Positions 11,801 through 25,589 of a DNA stretch of 64,000 nt are shown piece by piece (positions within the stretch are counted from its first letter, which is position 1; the number at the start of each line of letters is the position of its first letter). The notes under the pieces were generated by a model. It did not search any database, was not told the DNA's origin, and was given only the letters and a program-made list of their open reading frames with translations. The position numbers and the translations under genes were made by a program. Location: positions 39,060,486 through 39,124,485 of the forward strand of contig CM037864.1 of assembly GCA_021292105.1 (NCBI GenBank). Reading direction: 5' to 3'. The DNA comes from Anadara kagoshimensis. Its lineage: Eukaryota > Mollusca > Bivalvia > Arcoida > Arcidae.

Positions 11801-11998
11801 TTGAAAGTTTTGAAGATGTTTTGTAAAAATTGTTGAATGTGAAAATATATTTGTTCAAATTGGTAAATTTGGAAGATGTTTTGTAAAAATTATTGAATGT
11901 GAAAATATATTTGTTTAAATTGGTAAATTTTGAAGATGAATGTTTTGTAAAAATGTATTTGTTCAAATTTGTAAATTTTAAAATGTATTTGTTAAATA
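11801..11998. repeat. 60-bp minisatellite, about three copies
   Basis: A 60-bp unit (GTTTTGTAAAAATTGTTGAA... then GGTAAATTTGGAAGAT) repeats exactly in register at 11821 and 11881, with partial copies on each side. The open frame on the minus strand (KFTNLNKYIFT repeats) follows from the unit length. Confidence 0.8.
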
Positions 11999-12689
11999 AA
12001 TTTAGTAAATTTTGAATGTTTAGGATCAAATGGTAAGCAATTAATTATGTACATGTATTAAAACGCTCGCTGTTATTATTGTTTCATAATGGACGGGTGT
12101 GGAGTATTTTAATCAAAAAATTTGTAGTTTTAAATGTTCTAGTCTGTTATTTTATAGATTAAATTAACTGCCGCAATGGTTAACTTCGACTTTTAAAGAA
12201 ATAAATGTTAAAAATATAGGACATAGAAACGTAATACAAATTCAAAATGTGATAAAAGTGTAATAAAGTATCACATGGCCGGCAACGAGATAAAATTTCG
12301 AAAGAGTGCTAAAAGTGTTTTGCAAATAAGCACATGGAAACGGAATAAAAATTCAAAGTTGTATTAAAAAGGTTTTTTTTTTTAAATCATAAGCACATAG
12401 CAACGAAAAAAAGATTTAGAATTTAGCACATGATAATGATAAAAACGACGGTGTCATTTTATCTTTGCCAAAAATACAATCTGTATTAGGCATGACTGTT
12501 GTCATACTATATATAGTATCATTATTGTTGCATCAGCTACTGTAGTACCGGCATCATACATGTCCTTTACTTGGGCTTCCAGCCATATTGTACTTACCGG
12601 TATATCACAGTGAAGTGCTTTTGACAATTGATAAAAATTGGCATGTTTGGTTCTTAAAATTATTATGTACTGTATTTGAATACCTTATT

Positions 12690-12960
12690 TTGATAAAATG
12701 TTTGATAAGTTTTGGGTCTCTGTGTCCAGGATTGCCCTGGATATATTTGACGTCCTATAGTTCCATGTTCCTTTCACACAATTTTGATTACACACGTGAC
12801 GGGTGTAGTAGCTAGCTAAACAGGAGGTGCTTACCTTTTCGGAGCAACCGGTCTCACTTCCCTTGGTGAATTTCACGTGTCTAACCTGACTTGTCAGTTC
12901 CAAAATTTTTACTTTGCTTCTGGATTGTGATTCGGACATGGATTAGTATGTTTGTTTTTT
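12690..12960 (-). mobile_element. Dispersed repeat family X, copy with exon-like end
   Basis: On the minus strand the copy starts near AAACAAACATACTAATCC, has an ATG at 12939, and stays open as [20 protein letters not shown] and GCSEK up to an AG|GTAAGC donor-like site. This leader, ATG and donor recur in other copies. I do not recognise the protein. Confidence 0.6.
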
Positions 12961-13769
12961 ATTATAAAGTGTTGCTTTTGAATACATTGTTTTAATAGAA
13001 ATGTTATTTAGCATGTGTTGTTTCCTAATCAAACTTAAACTGTCATGTAATTTTGAATGCACTATTATTTATGGAAATGGAATTTGAAATGTGCTGTTTT
13101 TGAATTCAATATTTTAACAAAAAATTATAATGTGTTGTTTGAGTTTTTTATTTAGATTTTATTTAAATTAGTTATTTTACCTGTACTACTGAGAACCTTG
13201 TGCAATGTTTTGTTTTTCTGGCAGTCATTCAGAAACATAAAGCTGTGGTTTTATCAGTAAAACAGTAAAAAGTACAATGTGTTGTCTTCATCGTCATTTG
13301 TTAATTTATTCTTCTGATAAATATAAATCGCGCGTGCGTGTGTGTATGCGTGTGAAAAATTGTGTATACTTTGAATAAAGTAATAAAAATCATTATAATT
13401 GTGCACAAAGAAAAGCACTAAAGTAATTTGTAATAATCAAACACAAACATACTGGCTCATGCAAAAAAACACAATTCCAAAAGCAAAGTAAGATAAAAAC
13501 GTTTAAAACTTTGCGTTACTAAGATTCAATAACAGCTTACGTTTAACATATAGCTAATATTTTGTTGCTAGAAGCCAAGTAAGATGTTAAGTTATCATTT
13601 TGCTACTCTGTATTCTGTTCAGACATTAATTACATAAATAACAAGTTACGTTAAAATTAATTACAATTTGCGTATAACATATCTAGGTAACGTGCATACT
13701 ATAAGACAACTACAACGTTAGGAATGCTAGTTTTCTATTTTACATTCTGTTAAGACTAATTTACGTATA

Positions 13770-14095
13770 ATAAAAAACAAACTTACTAATCCATGTCTGA
13801 ATCACAATCCAGAAGCAAAGTGAAAACTTTGGAACTGACAAGTCAGGTTAGACACCTGAACTTCCACCAGGGAAACAAGGCCGGGTGCTCTGAAAGGGTA
13901 AGCACCTTCTGTTCAGCTAGCTACACCCGCCACGTGTGTAATCAAAATTATGTGAAATGAACATGGAACTATGGGACGTCAAATATATCCAGGACAATCC
14001 TGGACACAGAGACATCAAACTTATCAACAATACTGTGGTGACGGCCATAAATCTTTTTGAGGGCCTTGATAAGCCTAGGCTTGCAATATCCCTGA
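13770..14095 (+). mobile_element. Dispersed repeat family X, copy with exon-like end
   Basis: Leader, ATG at about 13793 and frame [18 protein letters not shown], again ending at GAAAGG|GTAAGC. The copy continues through TAGCTAGCTACACCCGCCACG and GGGACGTCAAATATATCCAG to CCTTGATAAGCCTAGGC. It is inverted relative to the copy at 12690-12960. Confidence 0.6.
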
Positions 14096-14404
14096 GTACA
14101 TATTTCGTTAAGACAAGTCACAAGTTATCGTAAGATGAACTACATTTTACGTATAACATACTTTAAACTTTCGAAACGTTTAGACGAGTAACGAAAACGT
14201 AAAAATTAATTACAGTTTTCGTATAACACAATTTATTTTGTTGACGATAAGAATAGTAAGTCGTTACGTTTAACATTTCGTTATTCTACTTAGTTACAGT
14301 TTAATTACAACATGTAGCTAATCTTTTGTCACGATAAGAAAAGTAAGGCGTTACGTACACTATTTTGCTATTAGATTAAGATTAATTTTAGTTAACATCA
14401 AAAA

Positions 14405-14800
14405 CAAACATACTAATCCATTTCCAAGTCAAAAATCCCGGCCAAAACAAAGTAAAAACTTTGAAACCGACAAAAAGGTTGACCACTTCTACTTCTATGA
14501 AGGAAAGTGAGACCGGATGCTTCGGGAGGGTAAGCATCTCCTGTTTAGCTAGCTACACCCGCCATGTGTAATCAATATTGAGAGTGAAAGGAAAATGTAG
14601 CTATGTGACGTCATATATCGAGGGAAATCCTGAACACAGGGACATCATACTTATCAACAATACTGTGATGACGGTAATAAAACTTTTTGAGGGCCCTGAT
14701 AGGCCTAGTTGTGCAATATTCCTGGGTCAACGATTTATTTGTTAGCAGACTGCTTCGTTGTTTAAAGTTCCCATAGTGGAACAAGCTCGCCCTTATCATA
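14405..14800 (+). mobile_element. Dispersed repeat family X, longest copy
   Basis: Same order of blocks as the copy at 13770, with the ATG replaced (CCATTTCC) but AGG|GTAAGC kept. It extends past GATAGGCCTAG to an additional end segment (CAACGATTTATTTGTTAGC) also found in the copy at 9555. Confidence 0.55.
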
Positions 14801-15784
14801 GCGTATTAAGTGTGAAACAAATTCACCATAAGCATGAGTAGATATATTTCTGAATAGAAAAGGGAAGGAAGAAGAAAAATCGGAGTCATCAAGTTTGTCA
14901 TACAGCTTCCAAATAAAGACGTGGGCGTCATAATTGAGGTATAAATCTAAATGCATGTATAAAGCAAAACTTAAAAATCAGTCTTATCTTTTATTTCAAG
15001 CTCACCAGGATAGATGACATTCAAATAAATTCCAAATTTATGATTGTTACTGAGAGATAGAACGCCATCTATACTGGCATCTGAATGTGGAGTTGATTGA
15101 TTTGGCGACAGTCTTCTGTCAATATTTAAATAAATTCTGCATGCATATATTCTGCTTCATAAGAAAAAACTAATCAGCAAACAACGATGCACAGTTTGTG
15201 CCCATTGGTATATCGATTATTTTCGGGAAAATTATTTTATCAAACACATCAAATATGTTGTCTTTCAATGCTAAACTCATGTTAAGTCTCAGAACAGCAT
15301 GCCATACGTAATGTGTTACTTGTTTAAACATTACGAGGGTTAGAAATGTGTTATACGTAATCTGTAATTAATCTTAATTCAATTCTTCTTTGTTTCAAGC
15401 ATTTTGATTGGTCAGACCTTTTCTGTTATAATTTCATGAATGGATTTGCTCTCAGTGACATCATCGTATTATCATTAGGACGACACACAAAAAATTCAAT
15501 TTCCGTAGTACGCCATAGCGATGCTACTTGGTCATTATGGCTATATTGTTGTTTAAATTGTTGATTTTTTGTTGAAAAATTCCTATCCATTGAATTTTTC
15601 AATGTTTAAAATGTCCAATTATTTCATGCTTCCATAAAAAATCTAAAATCAGTAGTTTCATTTCTTTATTAATGTAGAACAGAATAGCAAATGTTACATC
15701 AGAGACATATATGTCTCAGAGGCTGGTTACATATAGCGTGTGTCTTGTCAGCACGTCACTGCTATCAAACGTGAATGTGTACGT

Positions 15785-16065
15785 CATCACAATATTGTTG
15801 ATAAGTACCCGTATCTAAAATTACATTGGAAACATTTGACGTTCCATAGCTCCATGTTCACTTCATTCTCAGTTTTGCCGGGTTTTTGTTGAATGTATCT
15901 AAACATGAGTAAGTTGCTTATTCCCCAGTCCGGGGCACCAGGTCTCACTTTCTTGGTCTGCTGGTGGAAGGATGTTCACGTGTTTAACTTAGTTTGTCAG
16001 TTTCCAAAGTTTTTTTTACTTTGCTTTGTGGCTGTGATTTCTGTATAGTTTGGTATGTTTGTGTT
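15785..16065 (-). mobile_element. Dispersed repeat family X, diverged copy
   Basis: Shares the TTGTTGATAAGT, GACGTTCCATAGCTCCATG, GGTCTCACTTTC and CAGTTTCCAAAG blocks with the other copies. Both the donor-like site and the ATG are lost. Confidence 0.5.
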
Positions 16066-17453
16066 TGATTGATAACTAAGTAAGCATTCGTCCTTTGTGA
16101 CACATCGAACTGGTACGGACAGTGATACTTAGCTGCGGATCGAGTGATTCAGCGGCCTAAGTGTGTTCACTCTGTATTATGCAACACTGTTAGGTCCTAC
16201 ATGAAAACTTTAACAGTTATTACCAGACGGTTTGCTTTGCGTTTGAAGACTGATACCGGTTTGATACCGCGATTTTTTAACATGGTCATGAATTTAAAAG
16301 CTGTACAGTCAGTGATAACGTAGGACATGTGGAATTTATGACAGAGCCAGATGAGCTCTTTTTTCGTCGGGATGTTTATGCTATCTCCAGATCGATTTGT
16401 TTTTCATGTACACACTGAAAGGTTGCAAAGTTACTCTTCTCAGTTTCAGTGTTTTATATCGCCATCCGCGTTTAAATAATCTAATGACGCCGTGATGTAC
16501 AGGTGGGTCTGTTAGATAAACAACTCCAGCCAAACTAGGGTCAGTATTGTTTTTTTTTTTTACAAATGATGATTATCAGTTTATAAATACCCACAGTTTG
16601 CTGAAAATTAACTACAATTTTCCCCCGCGAGTATTATAAGGGAGACAACTCTCGTATACAAAAAATAGGCGGAGCTTCCTACACCTGTTGACAAGTCAAC
16701 GTTGACAATTTTTCTGGGGACACGGAAAGAGATGGGCGGTGAATAGACAGAAAGAGATTATGCATCAAACAGGTGAATATTAACCAATAATTACCATGCA
16801 TACACGACTTTATCTTTGCATAGTTTCAAGCACCGTCCACAACTTGTCAAAACTGAAACAAATATAAACAATCACAAAGTTATTAGTGTTTATTTTGCCG
16901 GTTATTGTCATTTGATATTTTTTTTAAATTAATAGGGAAACCAATAAAATAACAAACTTGTAGATCTACATATTTAAAATAAGTGTTTCAACATGTTCAA
17001 TATTGTCGGTCACATTCAACCAGCAACATATTGTCACTGAATTTTAAAGTATGATGTAGATAAGAGTTGTCCCCCTTGAACACACACATACACACACACA
17101 CACACTCTCTCTTTCTCTCTGTCATAAGAATTGTAGATGCAATATTATTATAGTGAATAAAATTTCCTTGACTGATAACATTATTGCATGCATCTGAAAT
17201 ACTTGACATAATCTGCAATGTAAAACTTATTGAGATAAATGGTGTTCATATAACTTGAGTACTTTTTTAAAAGCTTTATGTGAACTAAAACACCTTTGTA
17301 ACTTAATATGAACACACATGGGACTTTATTTTTGGGTGGTCATGTGTTAAAAGTAACCTGTTTCACTAGATTAAATATATTTTTAATTTTTAAAACAGAT
17401 GTAACAATATTGTTATTGTAAGAAAGTTCTGTCAAAAAGAAATTCAAGTTGCT

Positions 17454-17531
<78 letters not shown>

Positions 17532-19683
17532 ACTTTTTAAAGATCAAATTTTAGCATTGGTTCCTAGCTGACTTTTACAACTTTGTTCTGGGATAATGGA
17601 CTGTGGAGGAAACCTGAGTACCCAGAAACCACTGTCCTTTTGGCAAATGAACTGACAAACTTTCTCACATTGTGATATTTCCAGAGCAGGATTCCATCCT
17701 AGGCAGAGAAGGTGCTAGCTGTGATTTGTAAGTGTGCACCTACTGGTAATTTAGACTACTTTGCCCCCAAAACCTTTGCAATTGATTAGATAACGAGTTA
17801 CAAAACCCTTGCAATTGATTATGCAATCGGTATATATACTGTCCATTTGTGAGTAATAGGCAATGCGACATCTTGTTGGTGGGGACAGGTCCCAACCACT
17901 TGTATTGCCGCTTTGCTTGTCGCTCAGATGTGAATAGGCCGCGAATACATTGTTAATAATATTCAATACATCTATAGCATATTGTTATTTAATATATATC
18001 ACAAATAGTCACAAGTAGTCAGTGGTGCATGGTTGTCTGTCTTAATGAGTATACTATTCATATTATCGTACCTCGGCAAACATCTAGTGTACCGTCCCAC
18101 CTCTGAATGACAAGCACTGTCGCATTTTGGGTGTACATCTTGTCTTGTTCCCTTGCTTGTCGTTCAAAGATGGGTCAGTCGGTGTCATTGTTTACGGTTT
18201 TTACTCAGCAGTCAGACAGCAATGTTCCATAGTTCTACTTGTAAAGTTTAGGCAAAAATTGTAAATAAAACTAAGTTATTATAACTACCATTTTGTATAT
18301 TATAGAATAATTATTTTGTTGTAAACATTTCAATTTAATGTACCATTTCCATGAACATTGCCAAATATTGTATTATATAGTATATACACTCATAAGTTGT
18401 AAAACTTTCAGTGAAAATAAATATATATTTAGTGTTAGTGATTAGATAACAAGTTACAAAACCCTTGCCATTTGGTCAGATATAGACCATTATAAAGTGT
18501 TTTATTATAACAGTTTCTATTATTTTGAGAGGTCTCATAGATTACCGGTAGTTGTCAACTCTACCGGGTATTCACAATTTAAGTATTTTATTGAGGTCCC
18601 AGACTTATCCCCTTAGGGTATAATCACTTACAAATGAAGATATAGAATTTGATTGTTCTGCCAGATTAAGCAGTATAATAAGATGGTAAATATGACAGTA
18701 ATGTGTGTAAATGTTTGTATACCGGTAAATATGGTAGGTGTATAGGTAAACAACAGTGACCAGTCCGCTTGACCTTTAATTAAATATTTATTATGGACTC
18801 GTGCATTTGTGAATATGGCACACAAGTGTTTATTTTGTGTGCATCATGGAAAATGTGTATTGTTTTTGTATTAACAGCTAATCCTATCCAGTATATGCAT
18901 TGGATTGGTCATCACTTATCAATATGTTCCTTAAGAAAGGTCAAGCAGACAGGTCAATATTGTTTTCCTATCTACTTAAATCCAGGTTTTATTGCATGTA
19001 TACATAAAAAAGTATATGACAAGTTTATACATGTATGTAACATTCTGACAAATTAGCTCATTTTAAGAAATTATGGGTTTTTAACATGTTTGACTTAAAA
19101 GGAAAATATTATGATTAAGTTAGCCTGTTAAATTGGATGTAATCTTGTAGATACACACAGGTTTGTTTTTGTTCTGGAGGAAGCTAGGGTAAGATAAACT
19201 AACAGGTTTACATACCTGGCCCTGGTTTCACAATCATTCCTTAGCTAAGATTTTCCTTAACTTAAATCTTGCAAAATTTAAAATCTTTATAATTTTGTTA
19301 ATTTTGAAGATATTCAAAAACTTAAGGTGTCATTTTTAAGATCACTTCTAGCTTAAACATTTGCATTTACCGGGGTAGTTTTGACAAAAATATTCATCAT
19401 AATTATATATACTTATCGTACATTAGTTTTGTGTTTTTGTAATTAGTGTGTGTGTTAAGTTTTCATTAAATTTGCTAAAGAGCTTACCATTTTTCATCAT
19501 AGTCATAGATAAACTTGTTCAAAAACTATGTTTTACCTCAGATAATAATTCTTTGAAGTTTAATTTACATCTTCGCACCTGCTAAAAATGCACACATTCA
19601 TGTTCTCCACCTTGACCACGACCAGACATATATACCAGGTATATATTATGTACATACTTCATTCTATTTCCCCTGTAACATAC
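16066..19683. other. Intergenic stretch with microsatellites only
   Basis: No gene recognised. Contains a CA/CT tract at 17083-17120, a joined TA then GA tract at 17456-17530, and a short motif (GATTAGATAACGAGTTACAA and a variant) repeated at about 17785 and 18440. A possible single end of the transposon described at 19684 (CCTGGCCCTGG, TTCCTTAGCTAAG) starts near 19219. Confidence 0.5.
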
Positions 19684-20059
19684 CAGGATTCAGTTTTACA
19701 ATCGTTTCTTAAGTACGGTAAGTTTTTTGTACTTAAATCTAGCAGATTTTGTCAATTATTTTATGAACTAAGAATAAACATTTTGACAAAACTAAATTGT
19801 ACAAATGTTGTATTACAGTAAGCTTGAAGTGATCTTGAAAATGATACAAATGTACCATGAATTTTTGAATATTTTGAAAAATTAACAAAATTATTGAGAT
19901 ATCAGTTTTGTCAGATTTAAGTTAAGGTAAATCTTAGTTTAGATTAGCACAGAATAGAACCAGATGGAGGAGTGTTGTCAGTGGCCTATGTACCTCCCTG
20001 GTACCACAGGCATAAGTAAGTTAGTAATTCTTAGTTAAGGAGTGATTGTAAAATTGGAG
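19684..20059. mobile_element. Putative foldback MITE
   Basis: The left end CAGTTTTACAATCGTTTCTT matches, inverted, the right end AAGGAGTGATTGTAAAATTG. Inner inverted blocks (cttaaatctagcagattttg / gtcagatttaagttaaggta) continue the pairing. The ends resemble the single end at 19219 and the MITE at 54420. Confidence 0.5.
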
Positions 20060-20552
20060 TTTATATACATGAATTTAAACATGTTAAATAAATCATATCT
20101 CAGTCATATCTGTCAGTATAATTTTTTAGTATACCCTATTGATTTAACTTACTGATAAACTAATATGTACTTTATTTAATTCAGGATGATAAGAGAATAA
20201 GGAAGTATATGCACAAAAGTAAGTTATAATAATACACACACAGTTACATATACACACACTGCACAGCTACATACACACCCACTGCACAGTTACATATACA
20301 TGTAGTGCACAGTATCTCACACACATACACCTACATGCATATGTAACAGGATGGTGAACAAATGATGGGTTGGATGTGGGTTCAAACCCTTGGCCTCCCT
20401 TTAGGTGAGTTTTCTAACAACTTGAGTTAACTAGTACCTAGAACCCTTTCCACATATCACACATGGCAGATACATTTACACATGCATGATGACACACCTC
20501 ATCACATCTAAACACATGATATGAAGAACATTGGTGTAAATGTAAAAATATA

Positions 20553-20598
<46 letters not shown>

Positions 20599-21339
20599 TT
20601 TAAGGTACAGAAATGGGGTTCAGAAATTAGGCCACTACATAGGTGCACATGTCTAAGACCTGTAACTTTTCATTTAGATATTTAAATATTTTATATTTTA
20701 AAGAAAAACATTAGGATTTAGAGATTTAGATTGCCAAATTTTCAGTCTAATTTTGGATACTGTGCATGTTAGTAACTGCAGAAGAGATTAATGTTATACC
20801 CAAAGCTTTAGTTTGAGTGATAAAATCAGCAGGAACGCCTGGGCCTCAATTAAAGCAGCATTGTAAGATAATGTGATAGTATAAATCCTAGAGTGATAGT
20901 AAAACATTGCAAGATTACGTGAGACACATTAGGCAACAGTATCATTGTCGCAAAGCACATGCATACCTTTAAAAATCATTCATCACTCTTGCAAGTACAC
21001 AAAACGTTGCAAGATGTTCATAATAATGTTTGTGTGTTGCATTGCTATAATTTGTGTCACATTTGGTTGCGTCTGAATAGTGTGCATGAGTAGACTTGTT
21101 ATGACTACTAAAATGCACACAACGAATGTGAGATATCGTGCAACATATGCGAGAGCTCGTGCGAAATTAAAACATTGCAATTTAAAACATTGCAATTGCA
21201 ATGTGTTATAAAGTGCTTGTTTGTCAATTATGAAAGGGGCTTAAGGTAGGTTTGAGTTATCCATCCCTGGTTGATAGACAAGATTACGAAGGCTAGCTAA
21301 GCTTTTTATAATTATATAATCCATTACATTGTATTATGT
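20060..21339. other. Intergenic stretch, includes a (CA)n tract
   Basis: Contains a CA dinucleotide tract at 20556-20597 and several short CACACA/ACATAC clusters near 20230-20340. The rest shows no gene. Confidence 0.5.
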
Positions 21340-23210
21340 AAATCTATAATTAATTGTTTTACATGGTTCTTCTAGTTATGTATTAAGTTATATAACATTA
21401 ATAATTGTGATATATCTGTGAAGGCTTTTACTGATCTTAATCTACTATAATTGAATAATAGGATTATGTTATAATCTTTTATCCTTTCTAAAGTCTTATA
21501 AAATCTATTCTAAAGATAGACATAACACTTAAAGACAGTTAATTTAAAAGACAGTTAATTTATTATACCCAGTGGGGTATTGTTAAGAAACATGTTTGAA
21601 AACAAGACAGTTTGAAGTTTACCAGCTTATGTAAGGTCAAAGTTTGATTGATTGAATGGGTCAAGAATATTTCACTTATATCAAGATGTCACCAGCCAAA
21701 GTAAAGATATATGAAATGTTATTCATGGTGGTTATATCAGATCATTGAAATTAAAAAAAATGTAAGACACATTGTATAGTTAGAACTTTTATAGCACAGA
21801 CTTTACATTCTGCAATCCAGTACAGGCTGCGAGTCTCTTTATGTGACCTAACTACTAGGGTAGCTCGGTAGAATGCTTGCTCTGTATGTGAGAGGTCTTG
21901 GATTCCAACCCCAGCCGGGTCTGACCAAGACTTGAAAATAGGTAGTGACTTTTTTTCCCCAAGCACTTAGCTTTAAGAAATGAAAGTCACCAAGTCCTTT
22001 GCAAGAGGATGAGATTCATAAACATACAACATTTAGCGGTAAACGGGAAGTAAATATATATCGCAAAGATGTTGTTGCCGAGCAAATCTTGAATGTTCTC
22101 TGGCAAATTTTTGGCTGCGATGTATGTAGACGACCTTTAGAAAATACTGGGCTTGCTGGCCTGGGGTGGGGGTGGGACGTATCTACTGGGATGACGTATA
22201 TTCGGAAATATACGGTAGTTATGGTAAACAATCATGGCGACGACTTAATACGTTAGTCACACAGAATATTAAATCGAAAACAAAAGATCAAACTAGTATG
22301 GCTGTGGTGACAAAAAGTTATACAGGGTTTTGACAGGTTACATGGTAGCTCAGGGTACATAACTTTTAAACAGGGTACACAGGGCCGTCTAACCTGCCAA
22401 AAACCCTGTATACCTTATAATGTAAAATTGTTTTGTCTGGTTCTTCTAGTTATGTATTAAGTTATATAATATTAATAACTGTGATATATAAGTGTGACAG
22501 TTGTCAATGATCTTAATCTAGTATAATTGAATAATCGCATTATGTTAATCTTTTTTATCTTCTACAGTTGTAAATCTATTCAAAAGATAGACACGGGATT
22601 TAAACACAGTTAATTTATACCCAATGGGGTATTATTAATAAACATGATTGAAAACAAGGCAGTTTGAAGTTTAACAGCTATTGTAAGGTCAAAGCTTGAT
22701 TGATTGAATGGGATCAAGAATATTTCACTTATATCAAGATGTCACCACCCAAAATGATGGTATATGAAATTTTATGGTGGTTATATCAAGTAATTAAATT
22801 AAGAAATGTACTTCATATTGTTAAGTAAGAAGTATTAACCCAGTTATTACTTTCTGCAATCCAATATAATCTACAAGTCTCTTCATGTGACCAGTGCAGG
22901 TCCCCGGGTTCAAAATTATGTTTTGCAGGCCCCATAGAAAGTTTTGAATGTGAACTATCATCATTGAAAGGTTCATGTTATCATATAGAAAAAGCAGTAT
23001 TATACTTTTGCAGTTTAAATACAAAGAGTCTAAATGTAAAATCAAGGGGTCCCAGACCTCAGACCCAGGGAATTTGAAGCCCTGATATCAAATCATTTAA
23101 TTAAAAAAATGTAATACACATTGTACAGTAAGGACTTTACAAACACAGACATTACTTTGTAATCCAATACAATCTGCAATTCTCTTCATGTGACCAGTGT
23201 GAATTTCCAT
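21340..23210. repeat. Local duplication, two copies plus a fragment
   Basis: About 500 bp from 21345 (GGTTCTTCTAGTTATGTATT ... TTATATCAAGATGTCACC ... CTGCAATCCAGTACA) recur in the same order from 22435 to 22895. The last part (GTAA.ACACATTGTA ... AATCCAATACAATCTGCAA) recurs again at about 23100-23195. Copies are diverged by substitutions and small indels, so the duplication is not recent. Confidence 0.7.
21846..21995 (+). mobile_element. tRNA-derived SINE, partial
   Basis: A diverged tRNA-like head (GGTAGCTCGGTAGAATGCTTGC) is followed by the family body (GTCTGACCAAGACTTGAAAA, TAGTGACT, CCAAGCACTTAG, GAAATGAAAGTCAC). It breaks off before the 3' part. Confidence 0.65.
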
Positions 23211-24104
23211 GTACAAGAAAAATTGTGTTATTTGAAACCCTATGTTAAATGACAACACATAACAATTTATCTTTTGATGTAACCAGCAGCAACACTTGGT
23301 CTCTGATGTCATGACCAAATTACAGAGAACATTTTGATATTTGGGTACAATATCCAGGATCTAGGATTTAAAGTCAGAGTTACCAGTACTTTAGTTCCCA
23401 TCATCTTTGTCATTGGATAATTTCAAATTTGAAACCATAAACACCCCAGAAATCCAGTGTCAGAAATTAGTCTGATATGTATTTTTGTGTTATCAGAGTT
23501 TTCCTGATACACCTGTGTGGTTTATTTATACAGAATTGATGATTTTATTTATATAAAATTGATGATTTATGTATCTGTATATAGGTAAACTAACATTCCA
23601 TGTAAATTATATTACCTCCATTGAGATCAGATTTATGAGTCACTACATTGCCTCCTTCTTCAGGGAAATTTAGTCCCTTTATGCTCACCTGATTTATACC
23701 ATATATTAATGGGGTATGATAACTGGCATTATAGTTGTAGATTAACTGTTTTCAACAGTATGTAACTGATTTTATCACTACAATTTACCATCTGATGAGT
23801 CTCTTGGGTAAGGAATACATGACATGTATATATATAATGAAATATTATCACACAGGACATTGGTAAAATTTATTGTAGTCACTTCGAAAACAATTAAATT
23901 TTTTTATCATGGGTATGACATATAAAGTATACTGCCCGATTTTCAGTTTTCACTTGTCATAGCTAAAAAGGTTTTTTAATTCCCACTTTTAAAAAAAGTG
24001 TGTTGGGGAGGAGGGTATATTAAATTTGAAATTGTGCCTGTGCTTTATCTGTTAGTCTTGTTACACAATAATTCTCCAAAACTGAAAGTCACATTTATAT
24101 GAAA
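23211..24104. other. Intergenic stretch, nothing recognised
   Basis: AT-rich sequence without identifiable gene or repeat boundaries. Confidence 0.4.
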
Positions 24105-24380
24105 CTCAATTTGTTGAGTGCTTACTTTGTATAACCCCTGAAAGGTCTGACCAAGACTTGAAAATAGGTAGTGACTTCTCTCGCCAAGCACTCAGCATTT
24201 TAGAAATAAGTCACTTGAAAAAATCTTATAATTCATTGTCCAGTATCCCTGTAGGCATGACATGCTAAAGGCTAAAGTTCCCTCCCTGCACATTGTCCCG
24301 AGTTCACTGCTAAAGTAAAACTTTCTTATAGCTGGTGAAATCTTGATATAAATAAAATATTCTTGGCTGTAACATAAAGC
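24105..24380 (+). mobile_element. tRNA-derived SINE, degraded
   Basis: The head is mostly lost. The body is recognisable from AAGGTCTGACCAAGACTTGA through CCAAGCACTCAGC to the conserved end (AGCTGGTGAAATCTTGATAT, AAAATATTCTTGGCTG). Confidence 0.6.
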
Positions 24381-24808
24381 CCCACTCAAGCAAACCCAGT
24401 TTATTGATCATCCCAATACATGCAACACTTGATGTTTTTTTTATTATTATCTCATTTTTAGCATTTATGTCAAAATGGACACATTTATTGCTCTATTAAT
24501 AAATAAAACCTATGATTTAAAGTATTGAATTTATCTGTCATTTTGGTTTAAACAGTATCATATGAGATCATATATCGACTAGGTTATTAAAACAAATGAC
24601 ACCATATGGTTGGTGCATTTTGTAATGCCTCATGTAAATTATGGATTTTGTTTAAATCTCCAGTATCGATAAATTCAGGTTTTTTATTTTTACAGTTTTA
24701 GGCAGGTCTGATTATAAAATCGATATAGACTGCAAGGTGTTACCATCTGAGTTAAAAGAGTGGAACTTAATGTACTGTATATATTATATACAGATATATG
24801 TTAGTGAT

Positions 24809-25126
24809 TCAGGCCTGTATTTGGGTCGCTCCGTAAGTGGGAGGTCGTGTGTTCGAACCTTGACCAGGTCTGACCCAAAGCTTGAAAGTGGGTAGTGACT
24901 GTTTTTTGCCAAGCACTCAGCATTACGAAATGAAAGTCACGGTCTTTCGGATGGAAACTTAAAATAAATAGGGTCCCGTGTCATGGTGGGCTTGGCACGA
25001 TAAAGAAATCCTGTTGTATAATGCCATCAGTGCAACTCAAAGGCAAAATTTCTGCACCTTTGCCTATAGCTGGTAATGTCTCAATATAAGTGAAATATTC
25101 TTGACTGGGACGGTACTCAACTCAAC
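24809..25126 (+). mobile_element. tRNA-derived SINE, near full length
   Basis: Head with GGTCGTGTGTTCGAACCTTG (box B intact, box A eroded), full body, and the 3' end AATATAAGTGAAATATTCTTG followed by ACTCAACTCAAC. Confidence 0.75.
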
Positions 25127-25449
25127 ACCTGTATTTGAGACTAATTGGAATCTTGGTCCTTGGTGGGTGCCGCTTAGCATGGTAATCCAAATAATTGATA
25201 GTTTTGTTCATAAAAGATTTGTATATTTTTTTTTTGAAAAAAGTTTGAATCAAGAGGTGGTACAGGTGTAAAAGTGACCATCACTGTGGGATAACAGAAT
25301 TAGAACCCCTGCAAGGTCTGACCAAGATTTGAAAATAGTAAAAGTGACTGCCACCACTATGACTACATATTCATTTAATTGAGACCTTATAAAATATATG
25401 AATTTTGAACTTCAGGATTTGGTGTTAGTAACTATTCTTCTAAGCTTTA

Positions 25450-25570
25450 GGACCACAGCAGCTTAATTGGTAGAGTGCTCGCTTTGTATATTGGAGGTTG
25501 GATCATATCTGAGTCATCTGACCATGATAATCGGTAGTGACTGTTCATTTGCCAAGTACTCTAAAGGTTA
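25450..25570 (+). mobile_element. tRNA-derived SINE, 5' fragment
   Basis: Head AGCTTAATTGGTAGAGTGCT and body up to CCAAGTACTC; the 3' part is missing. Confidence 0.55.
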
Positions 25571-25589
25571 GAGTTTGATTCATATGTCA

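Noticed and set aside
22821-23318. Minus-strand frames of 73-74 codons sharing TGHMKR
   Set aside because: The shared peptide comes from the local non-coding duplication described at 21340-23210; frames are short and inconsistent between copies.
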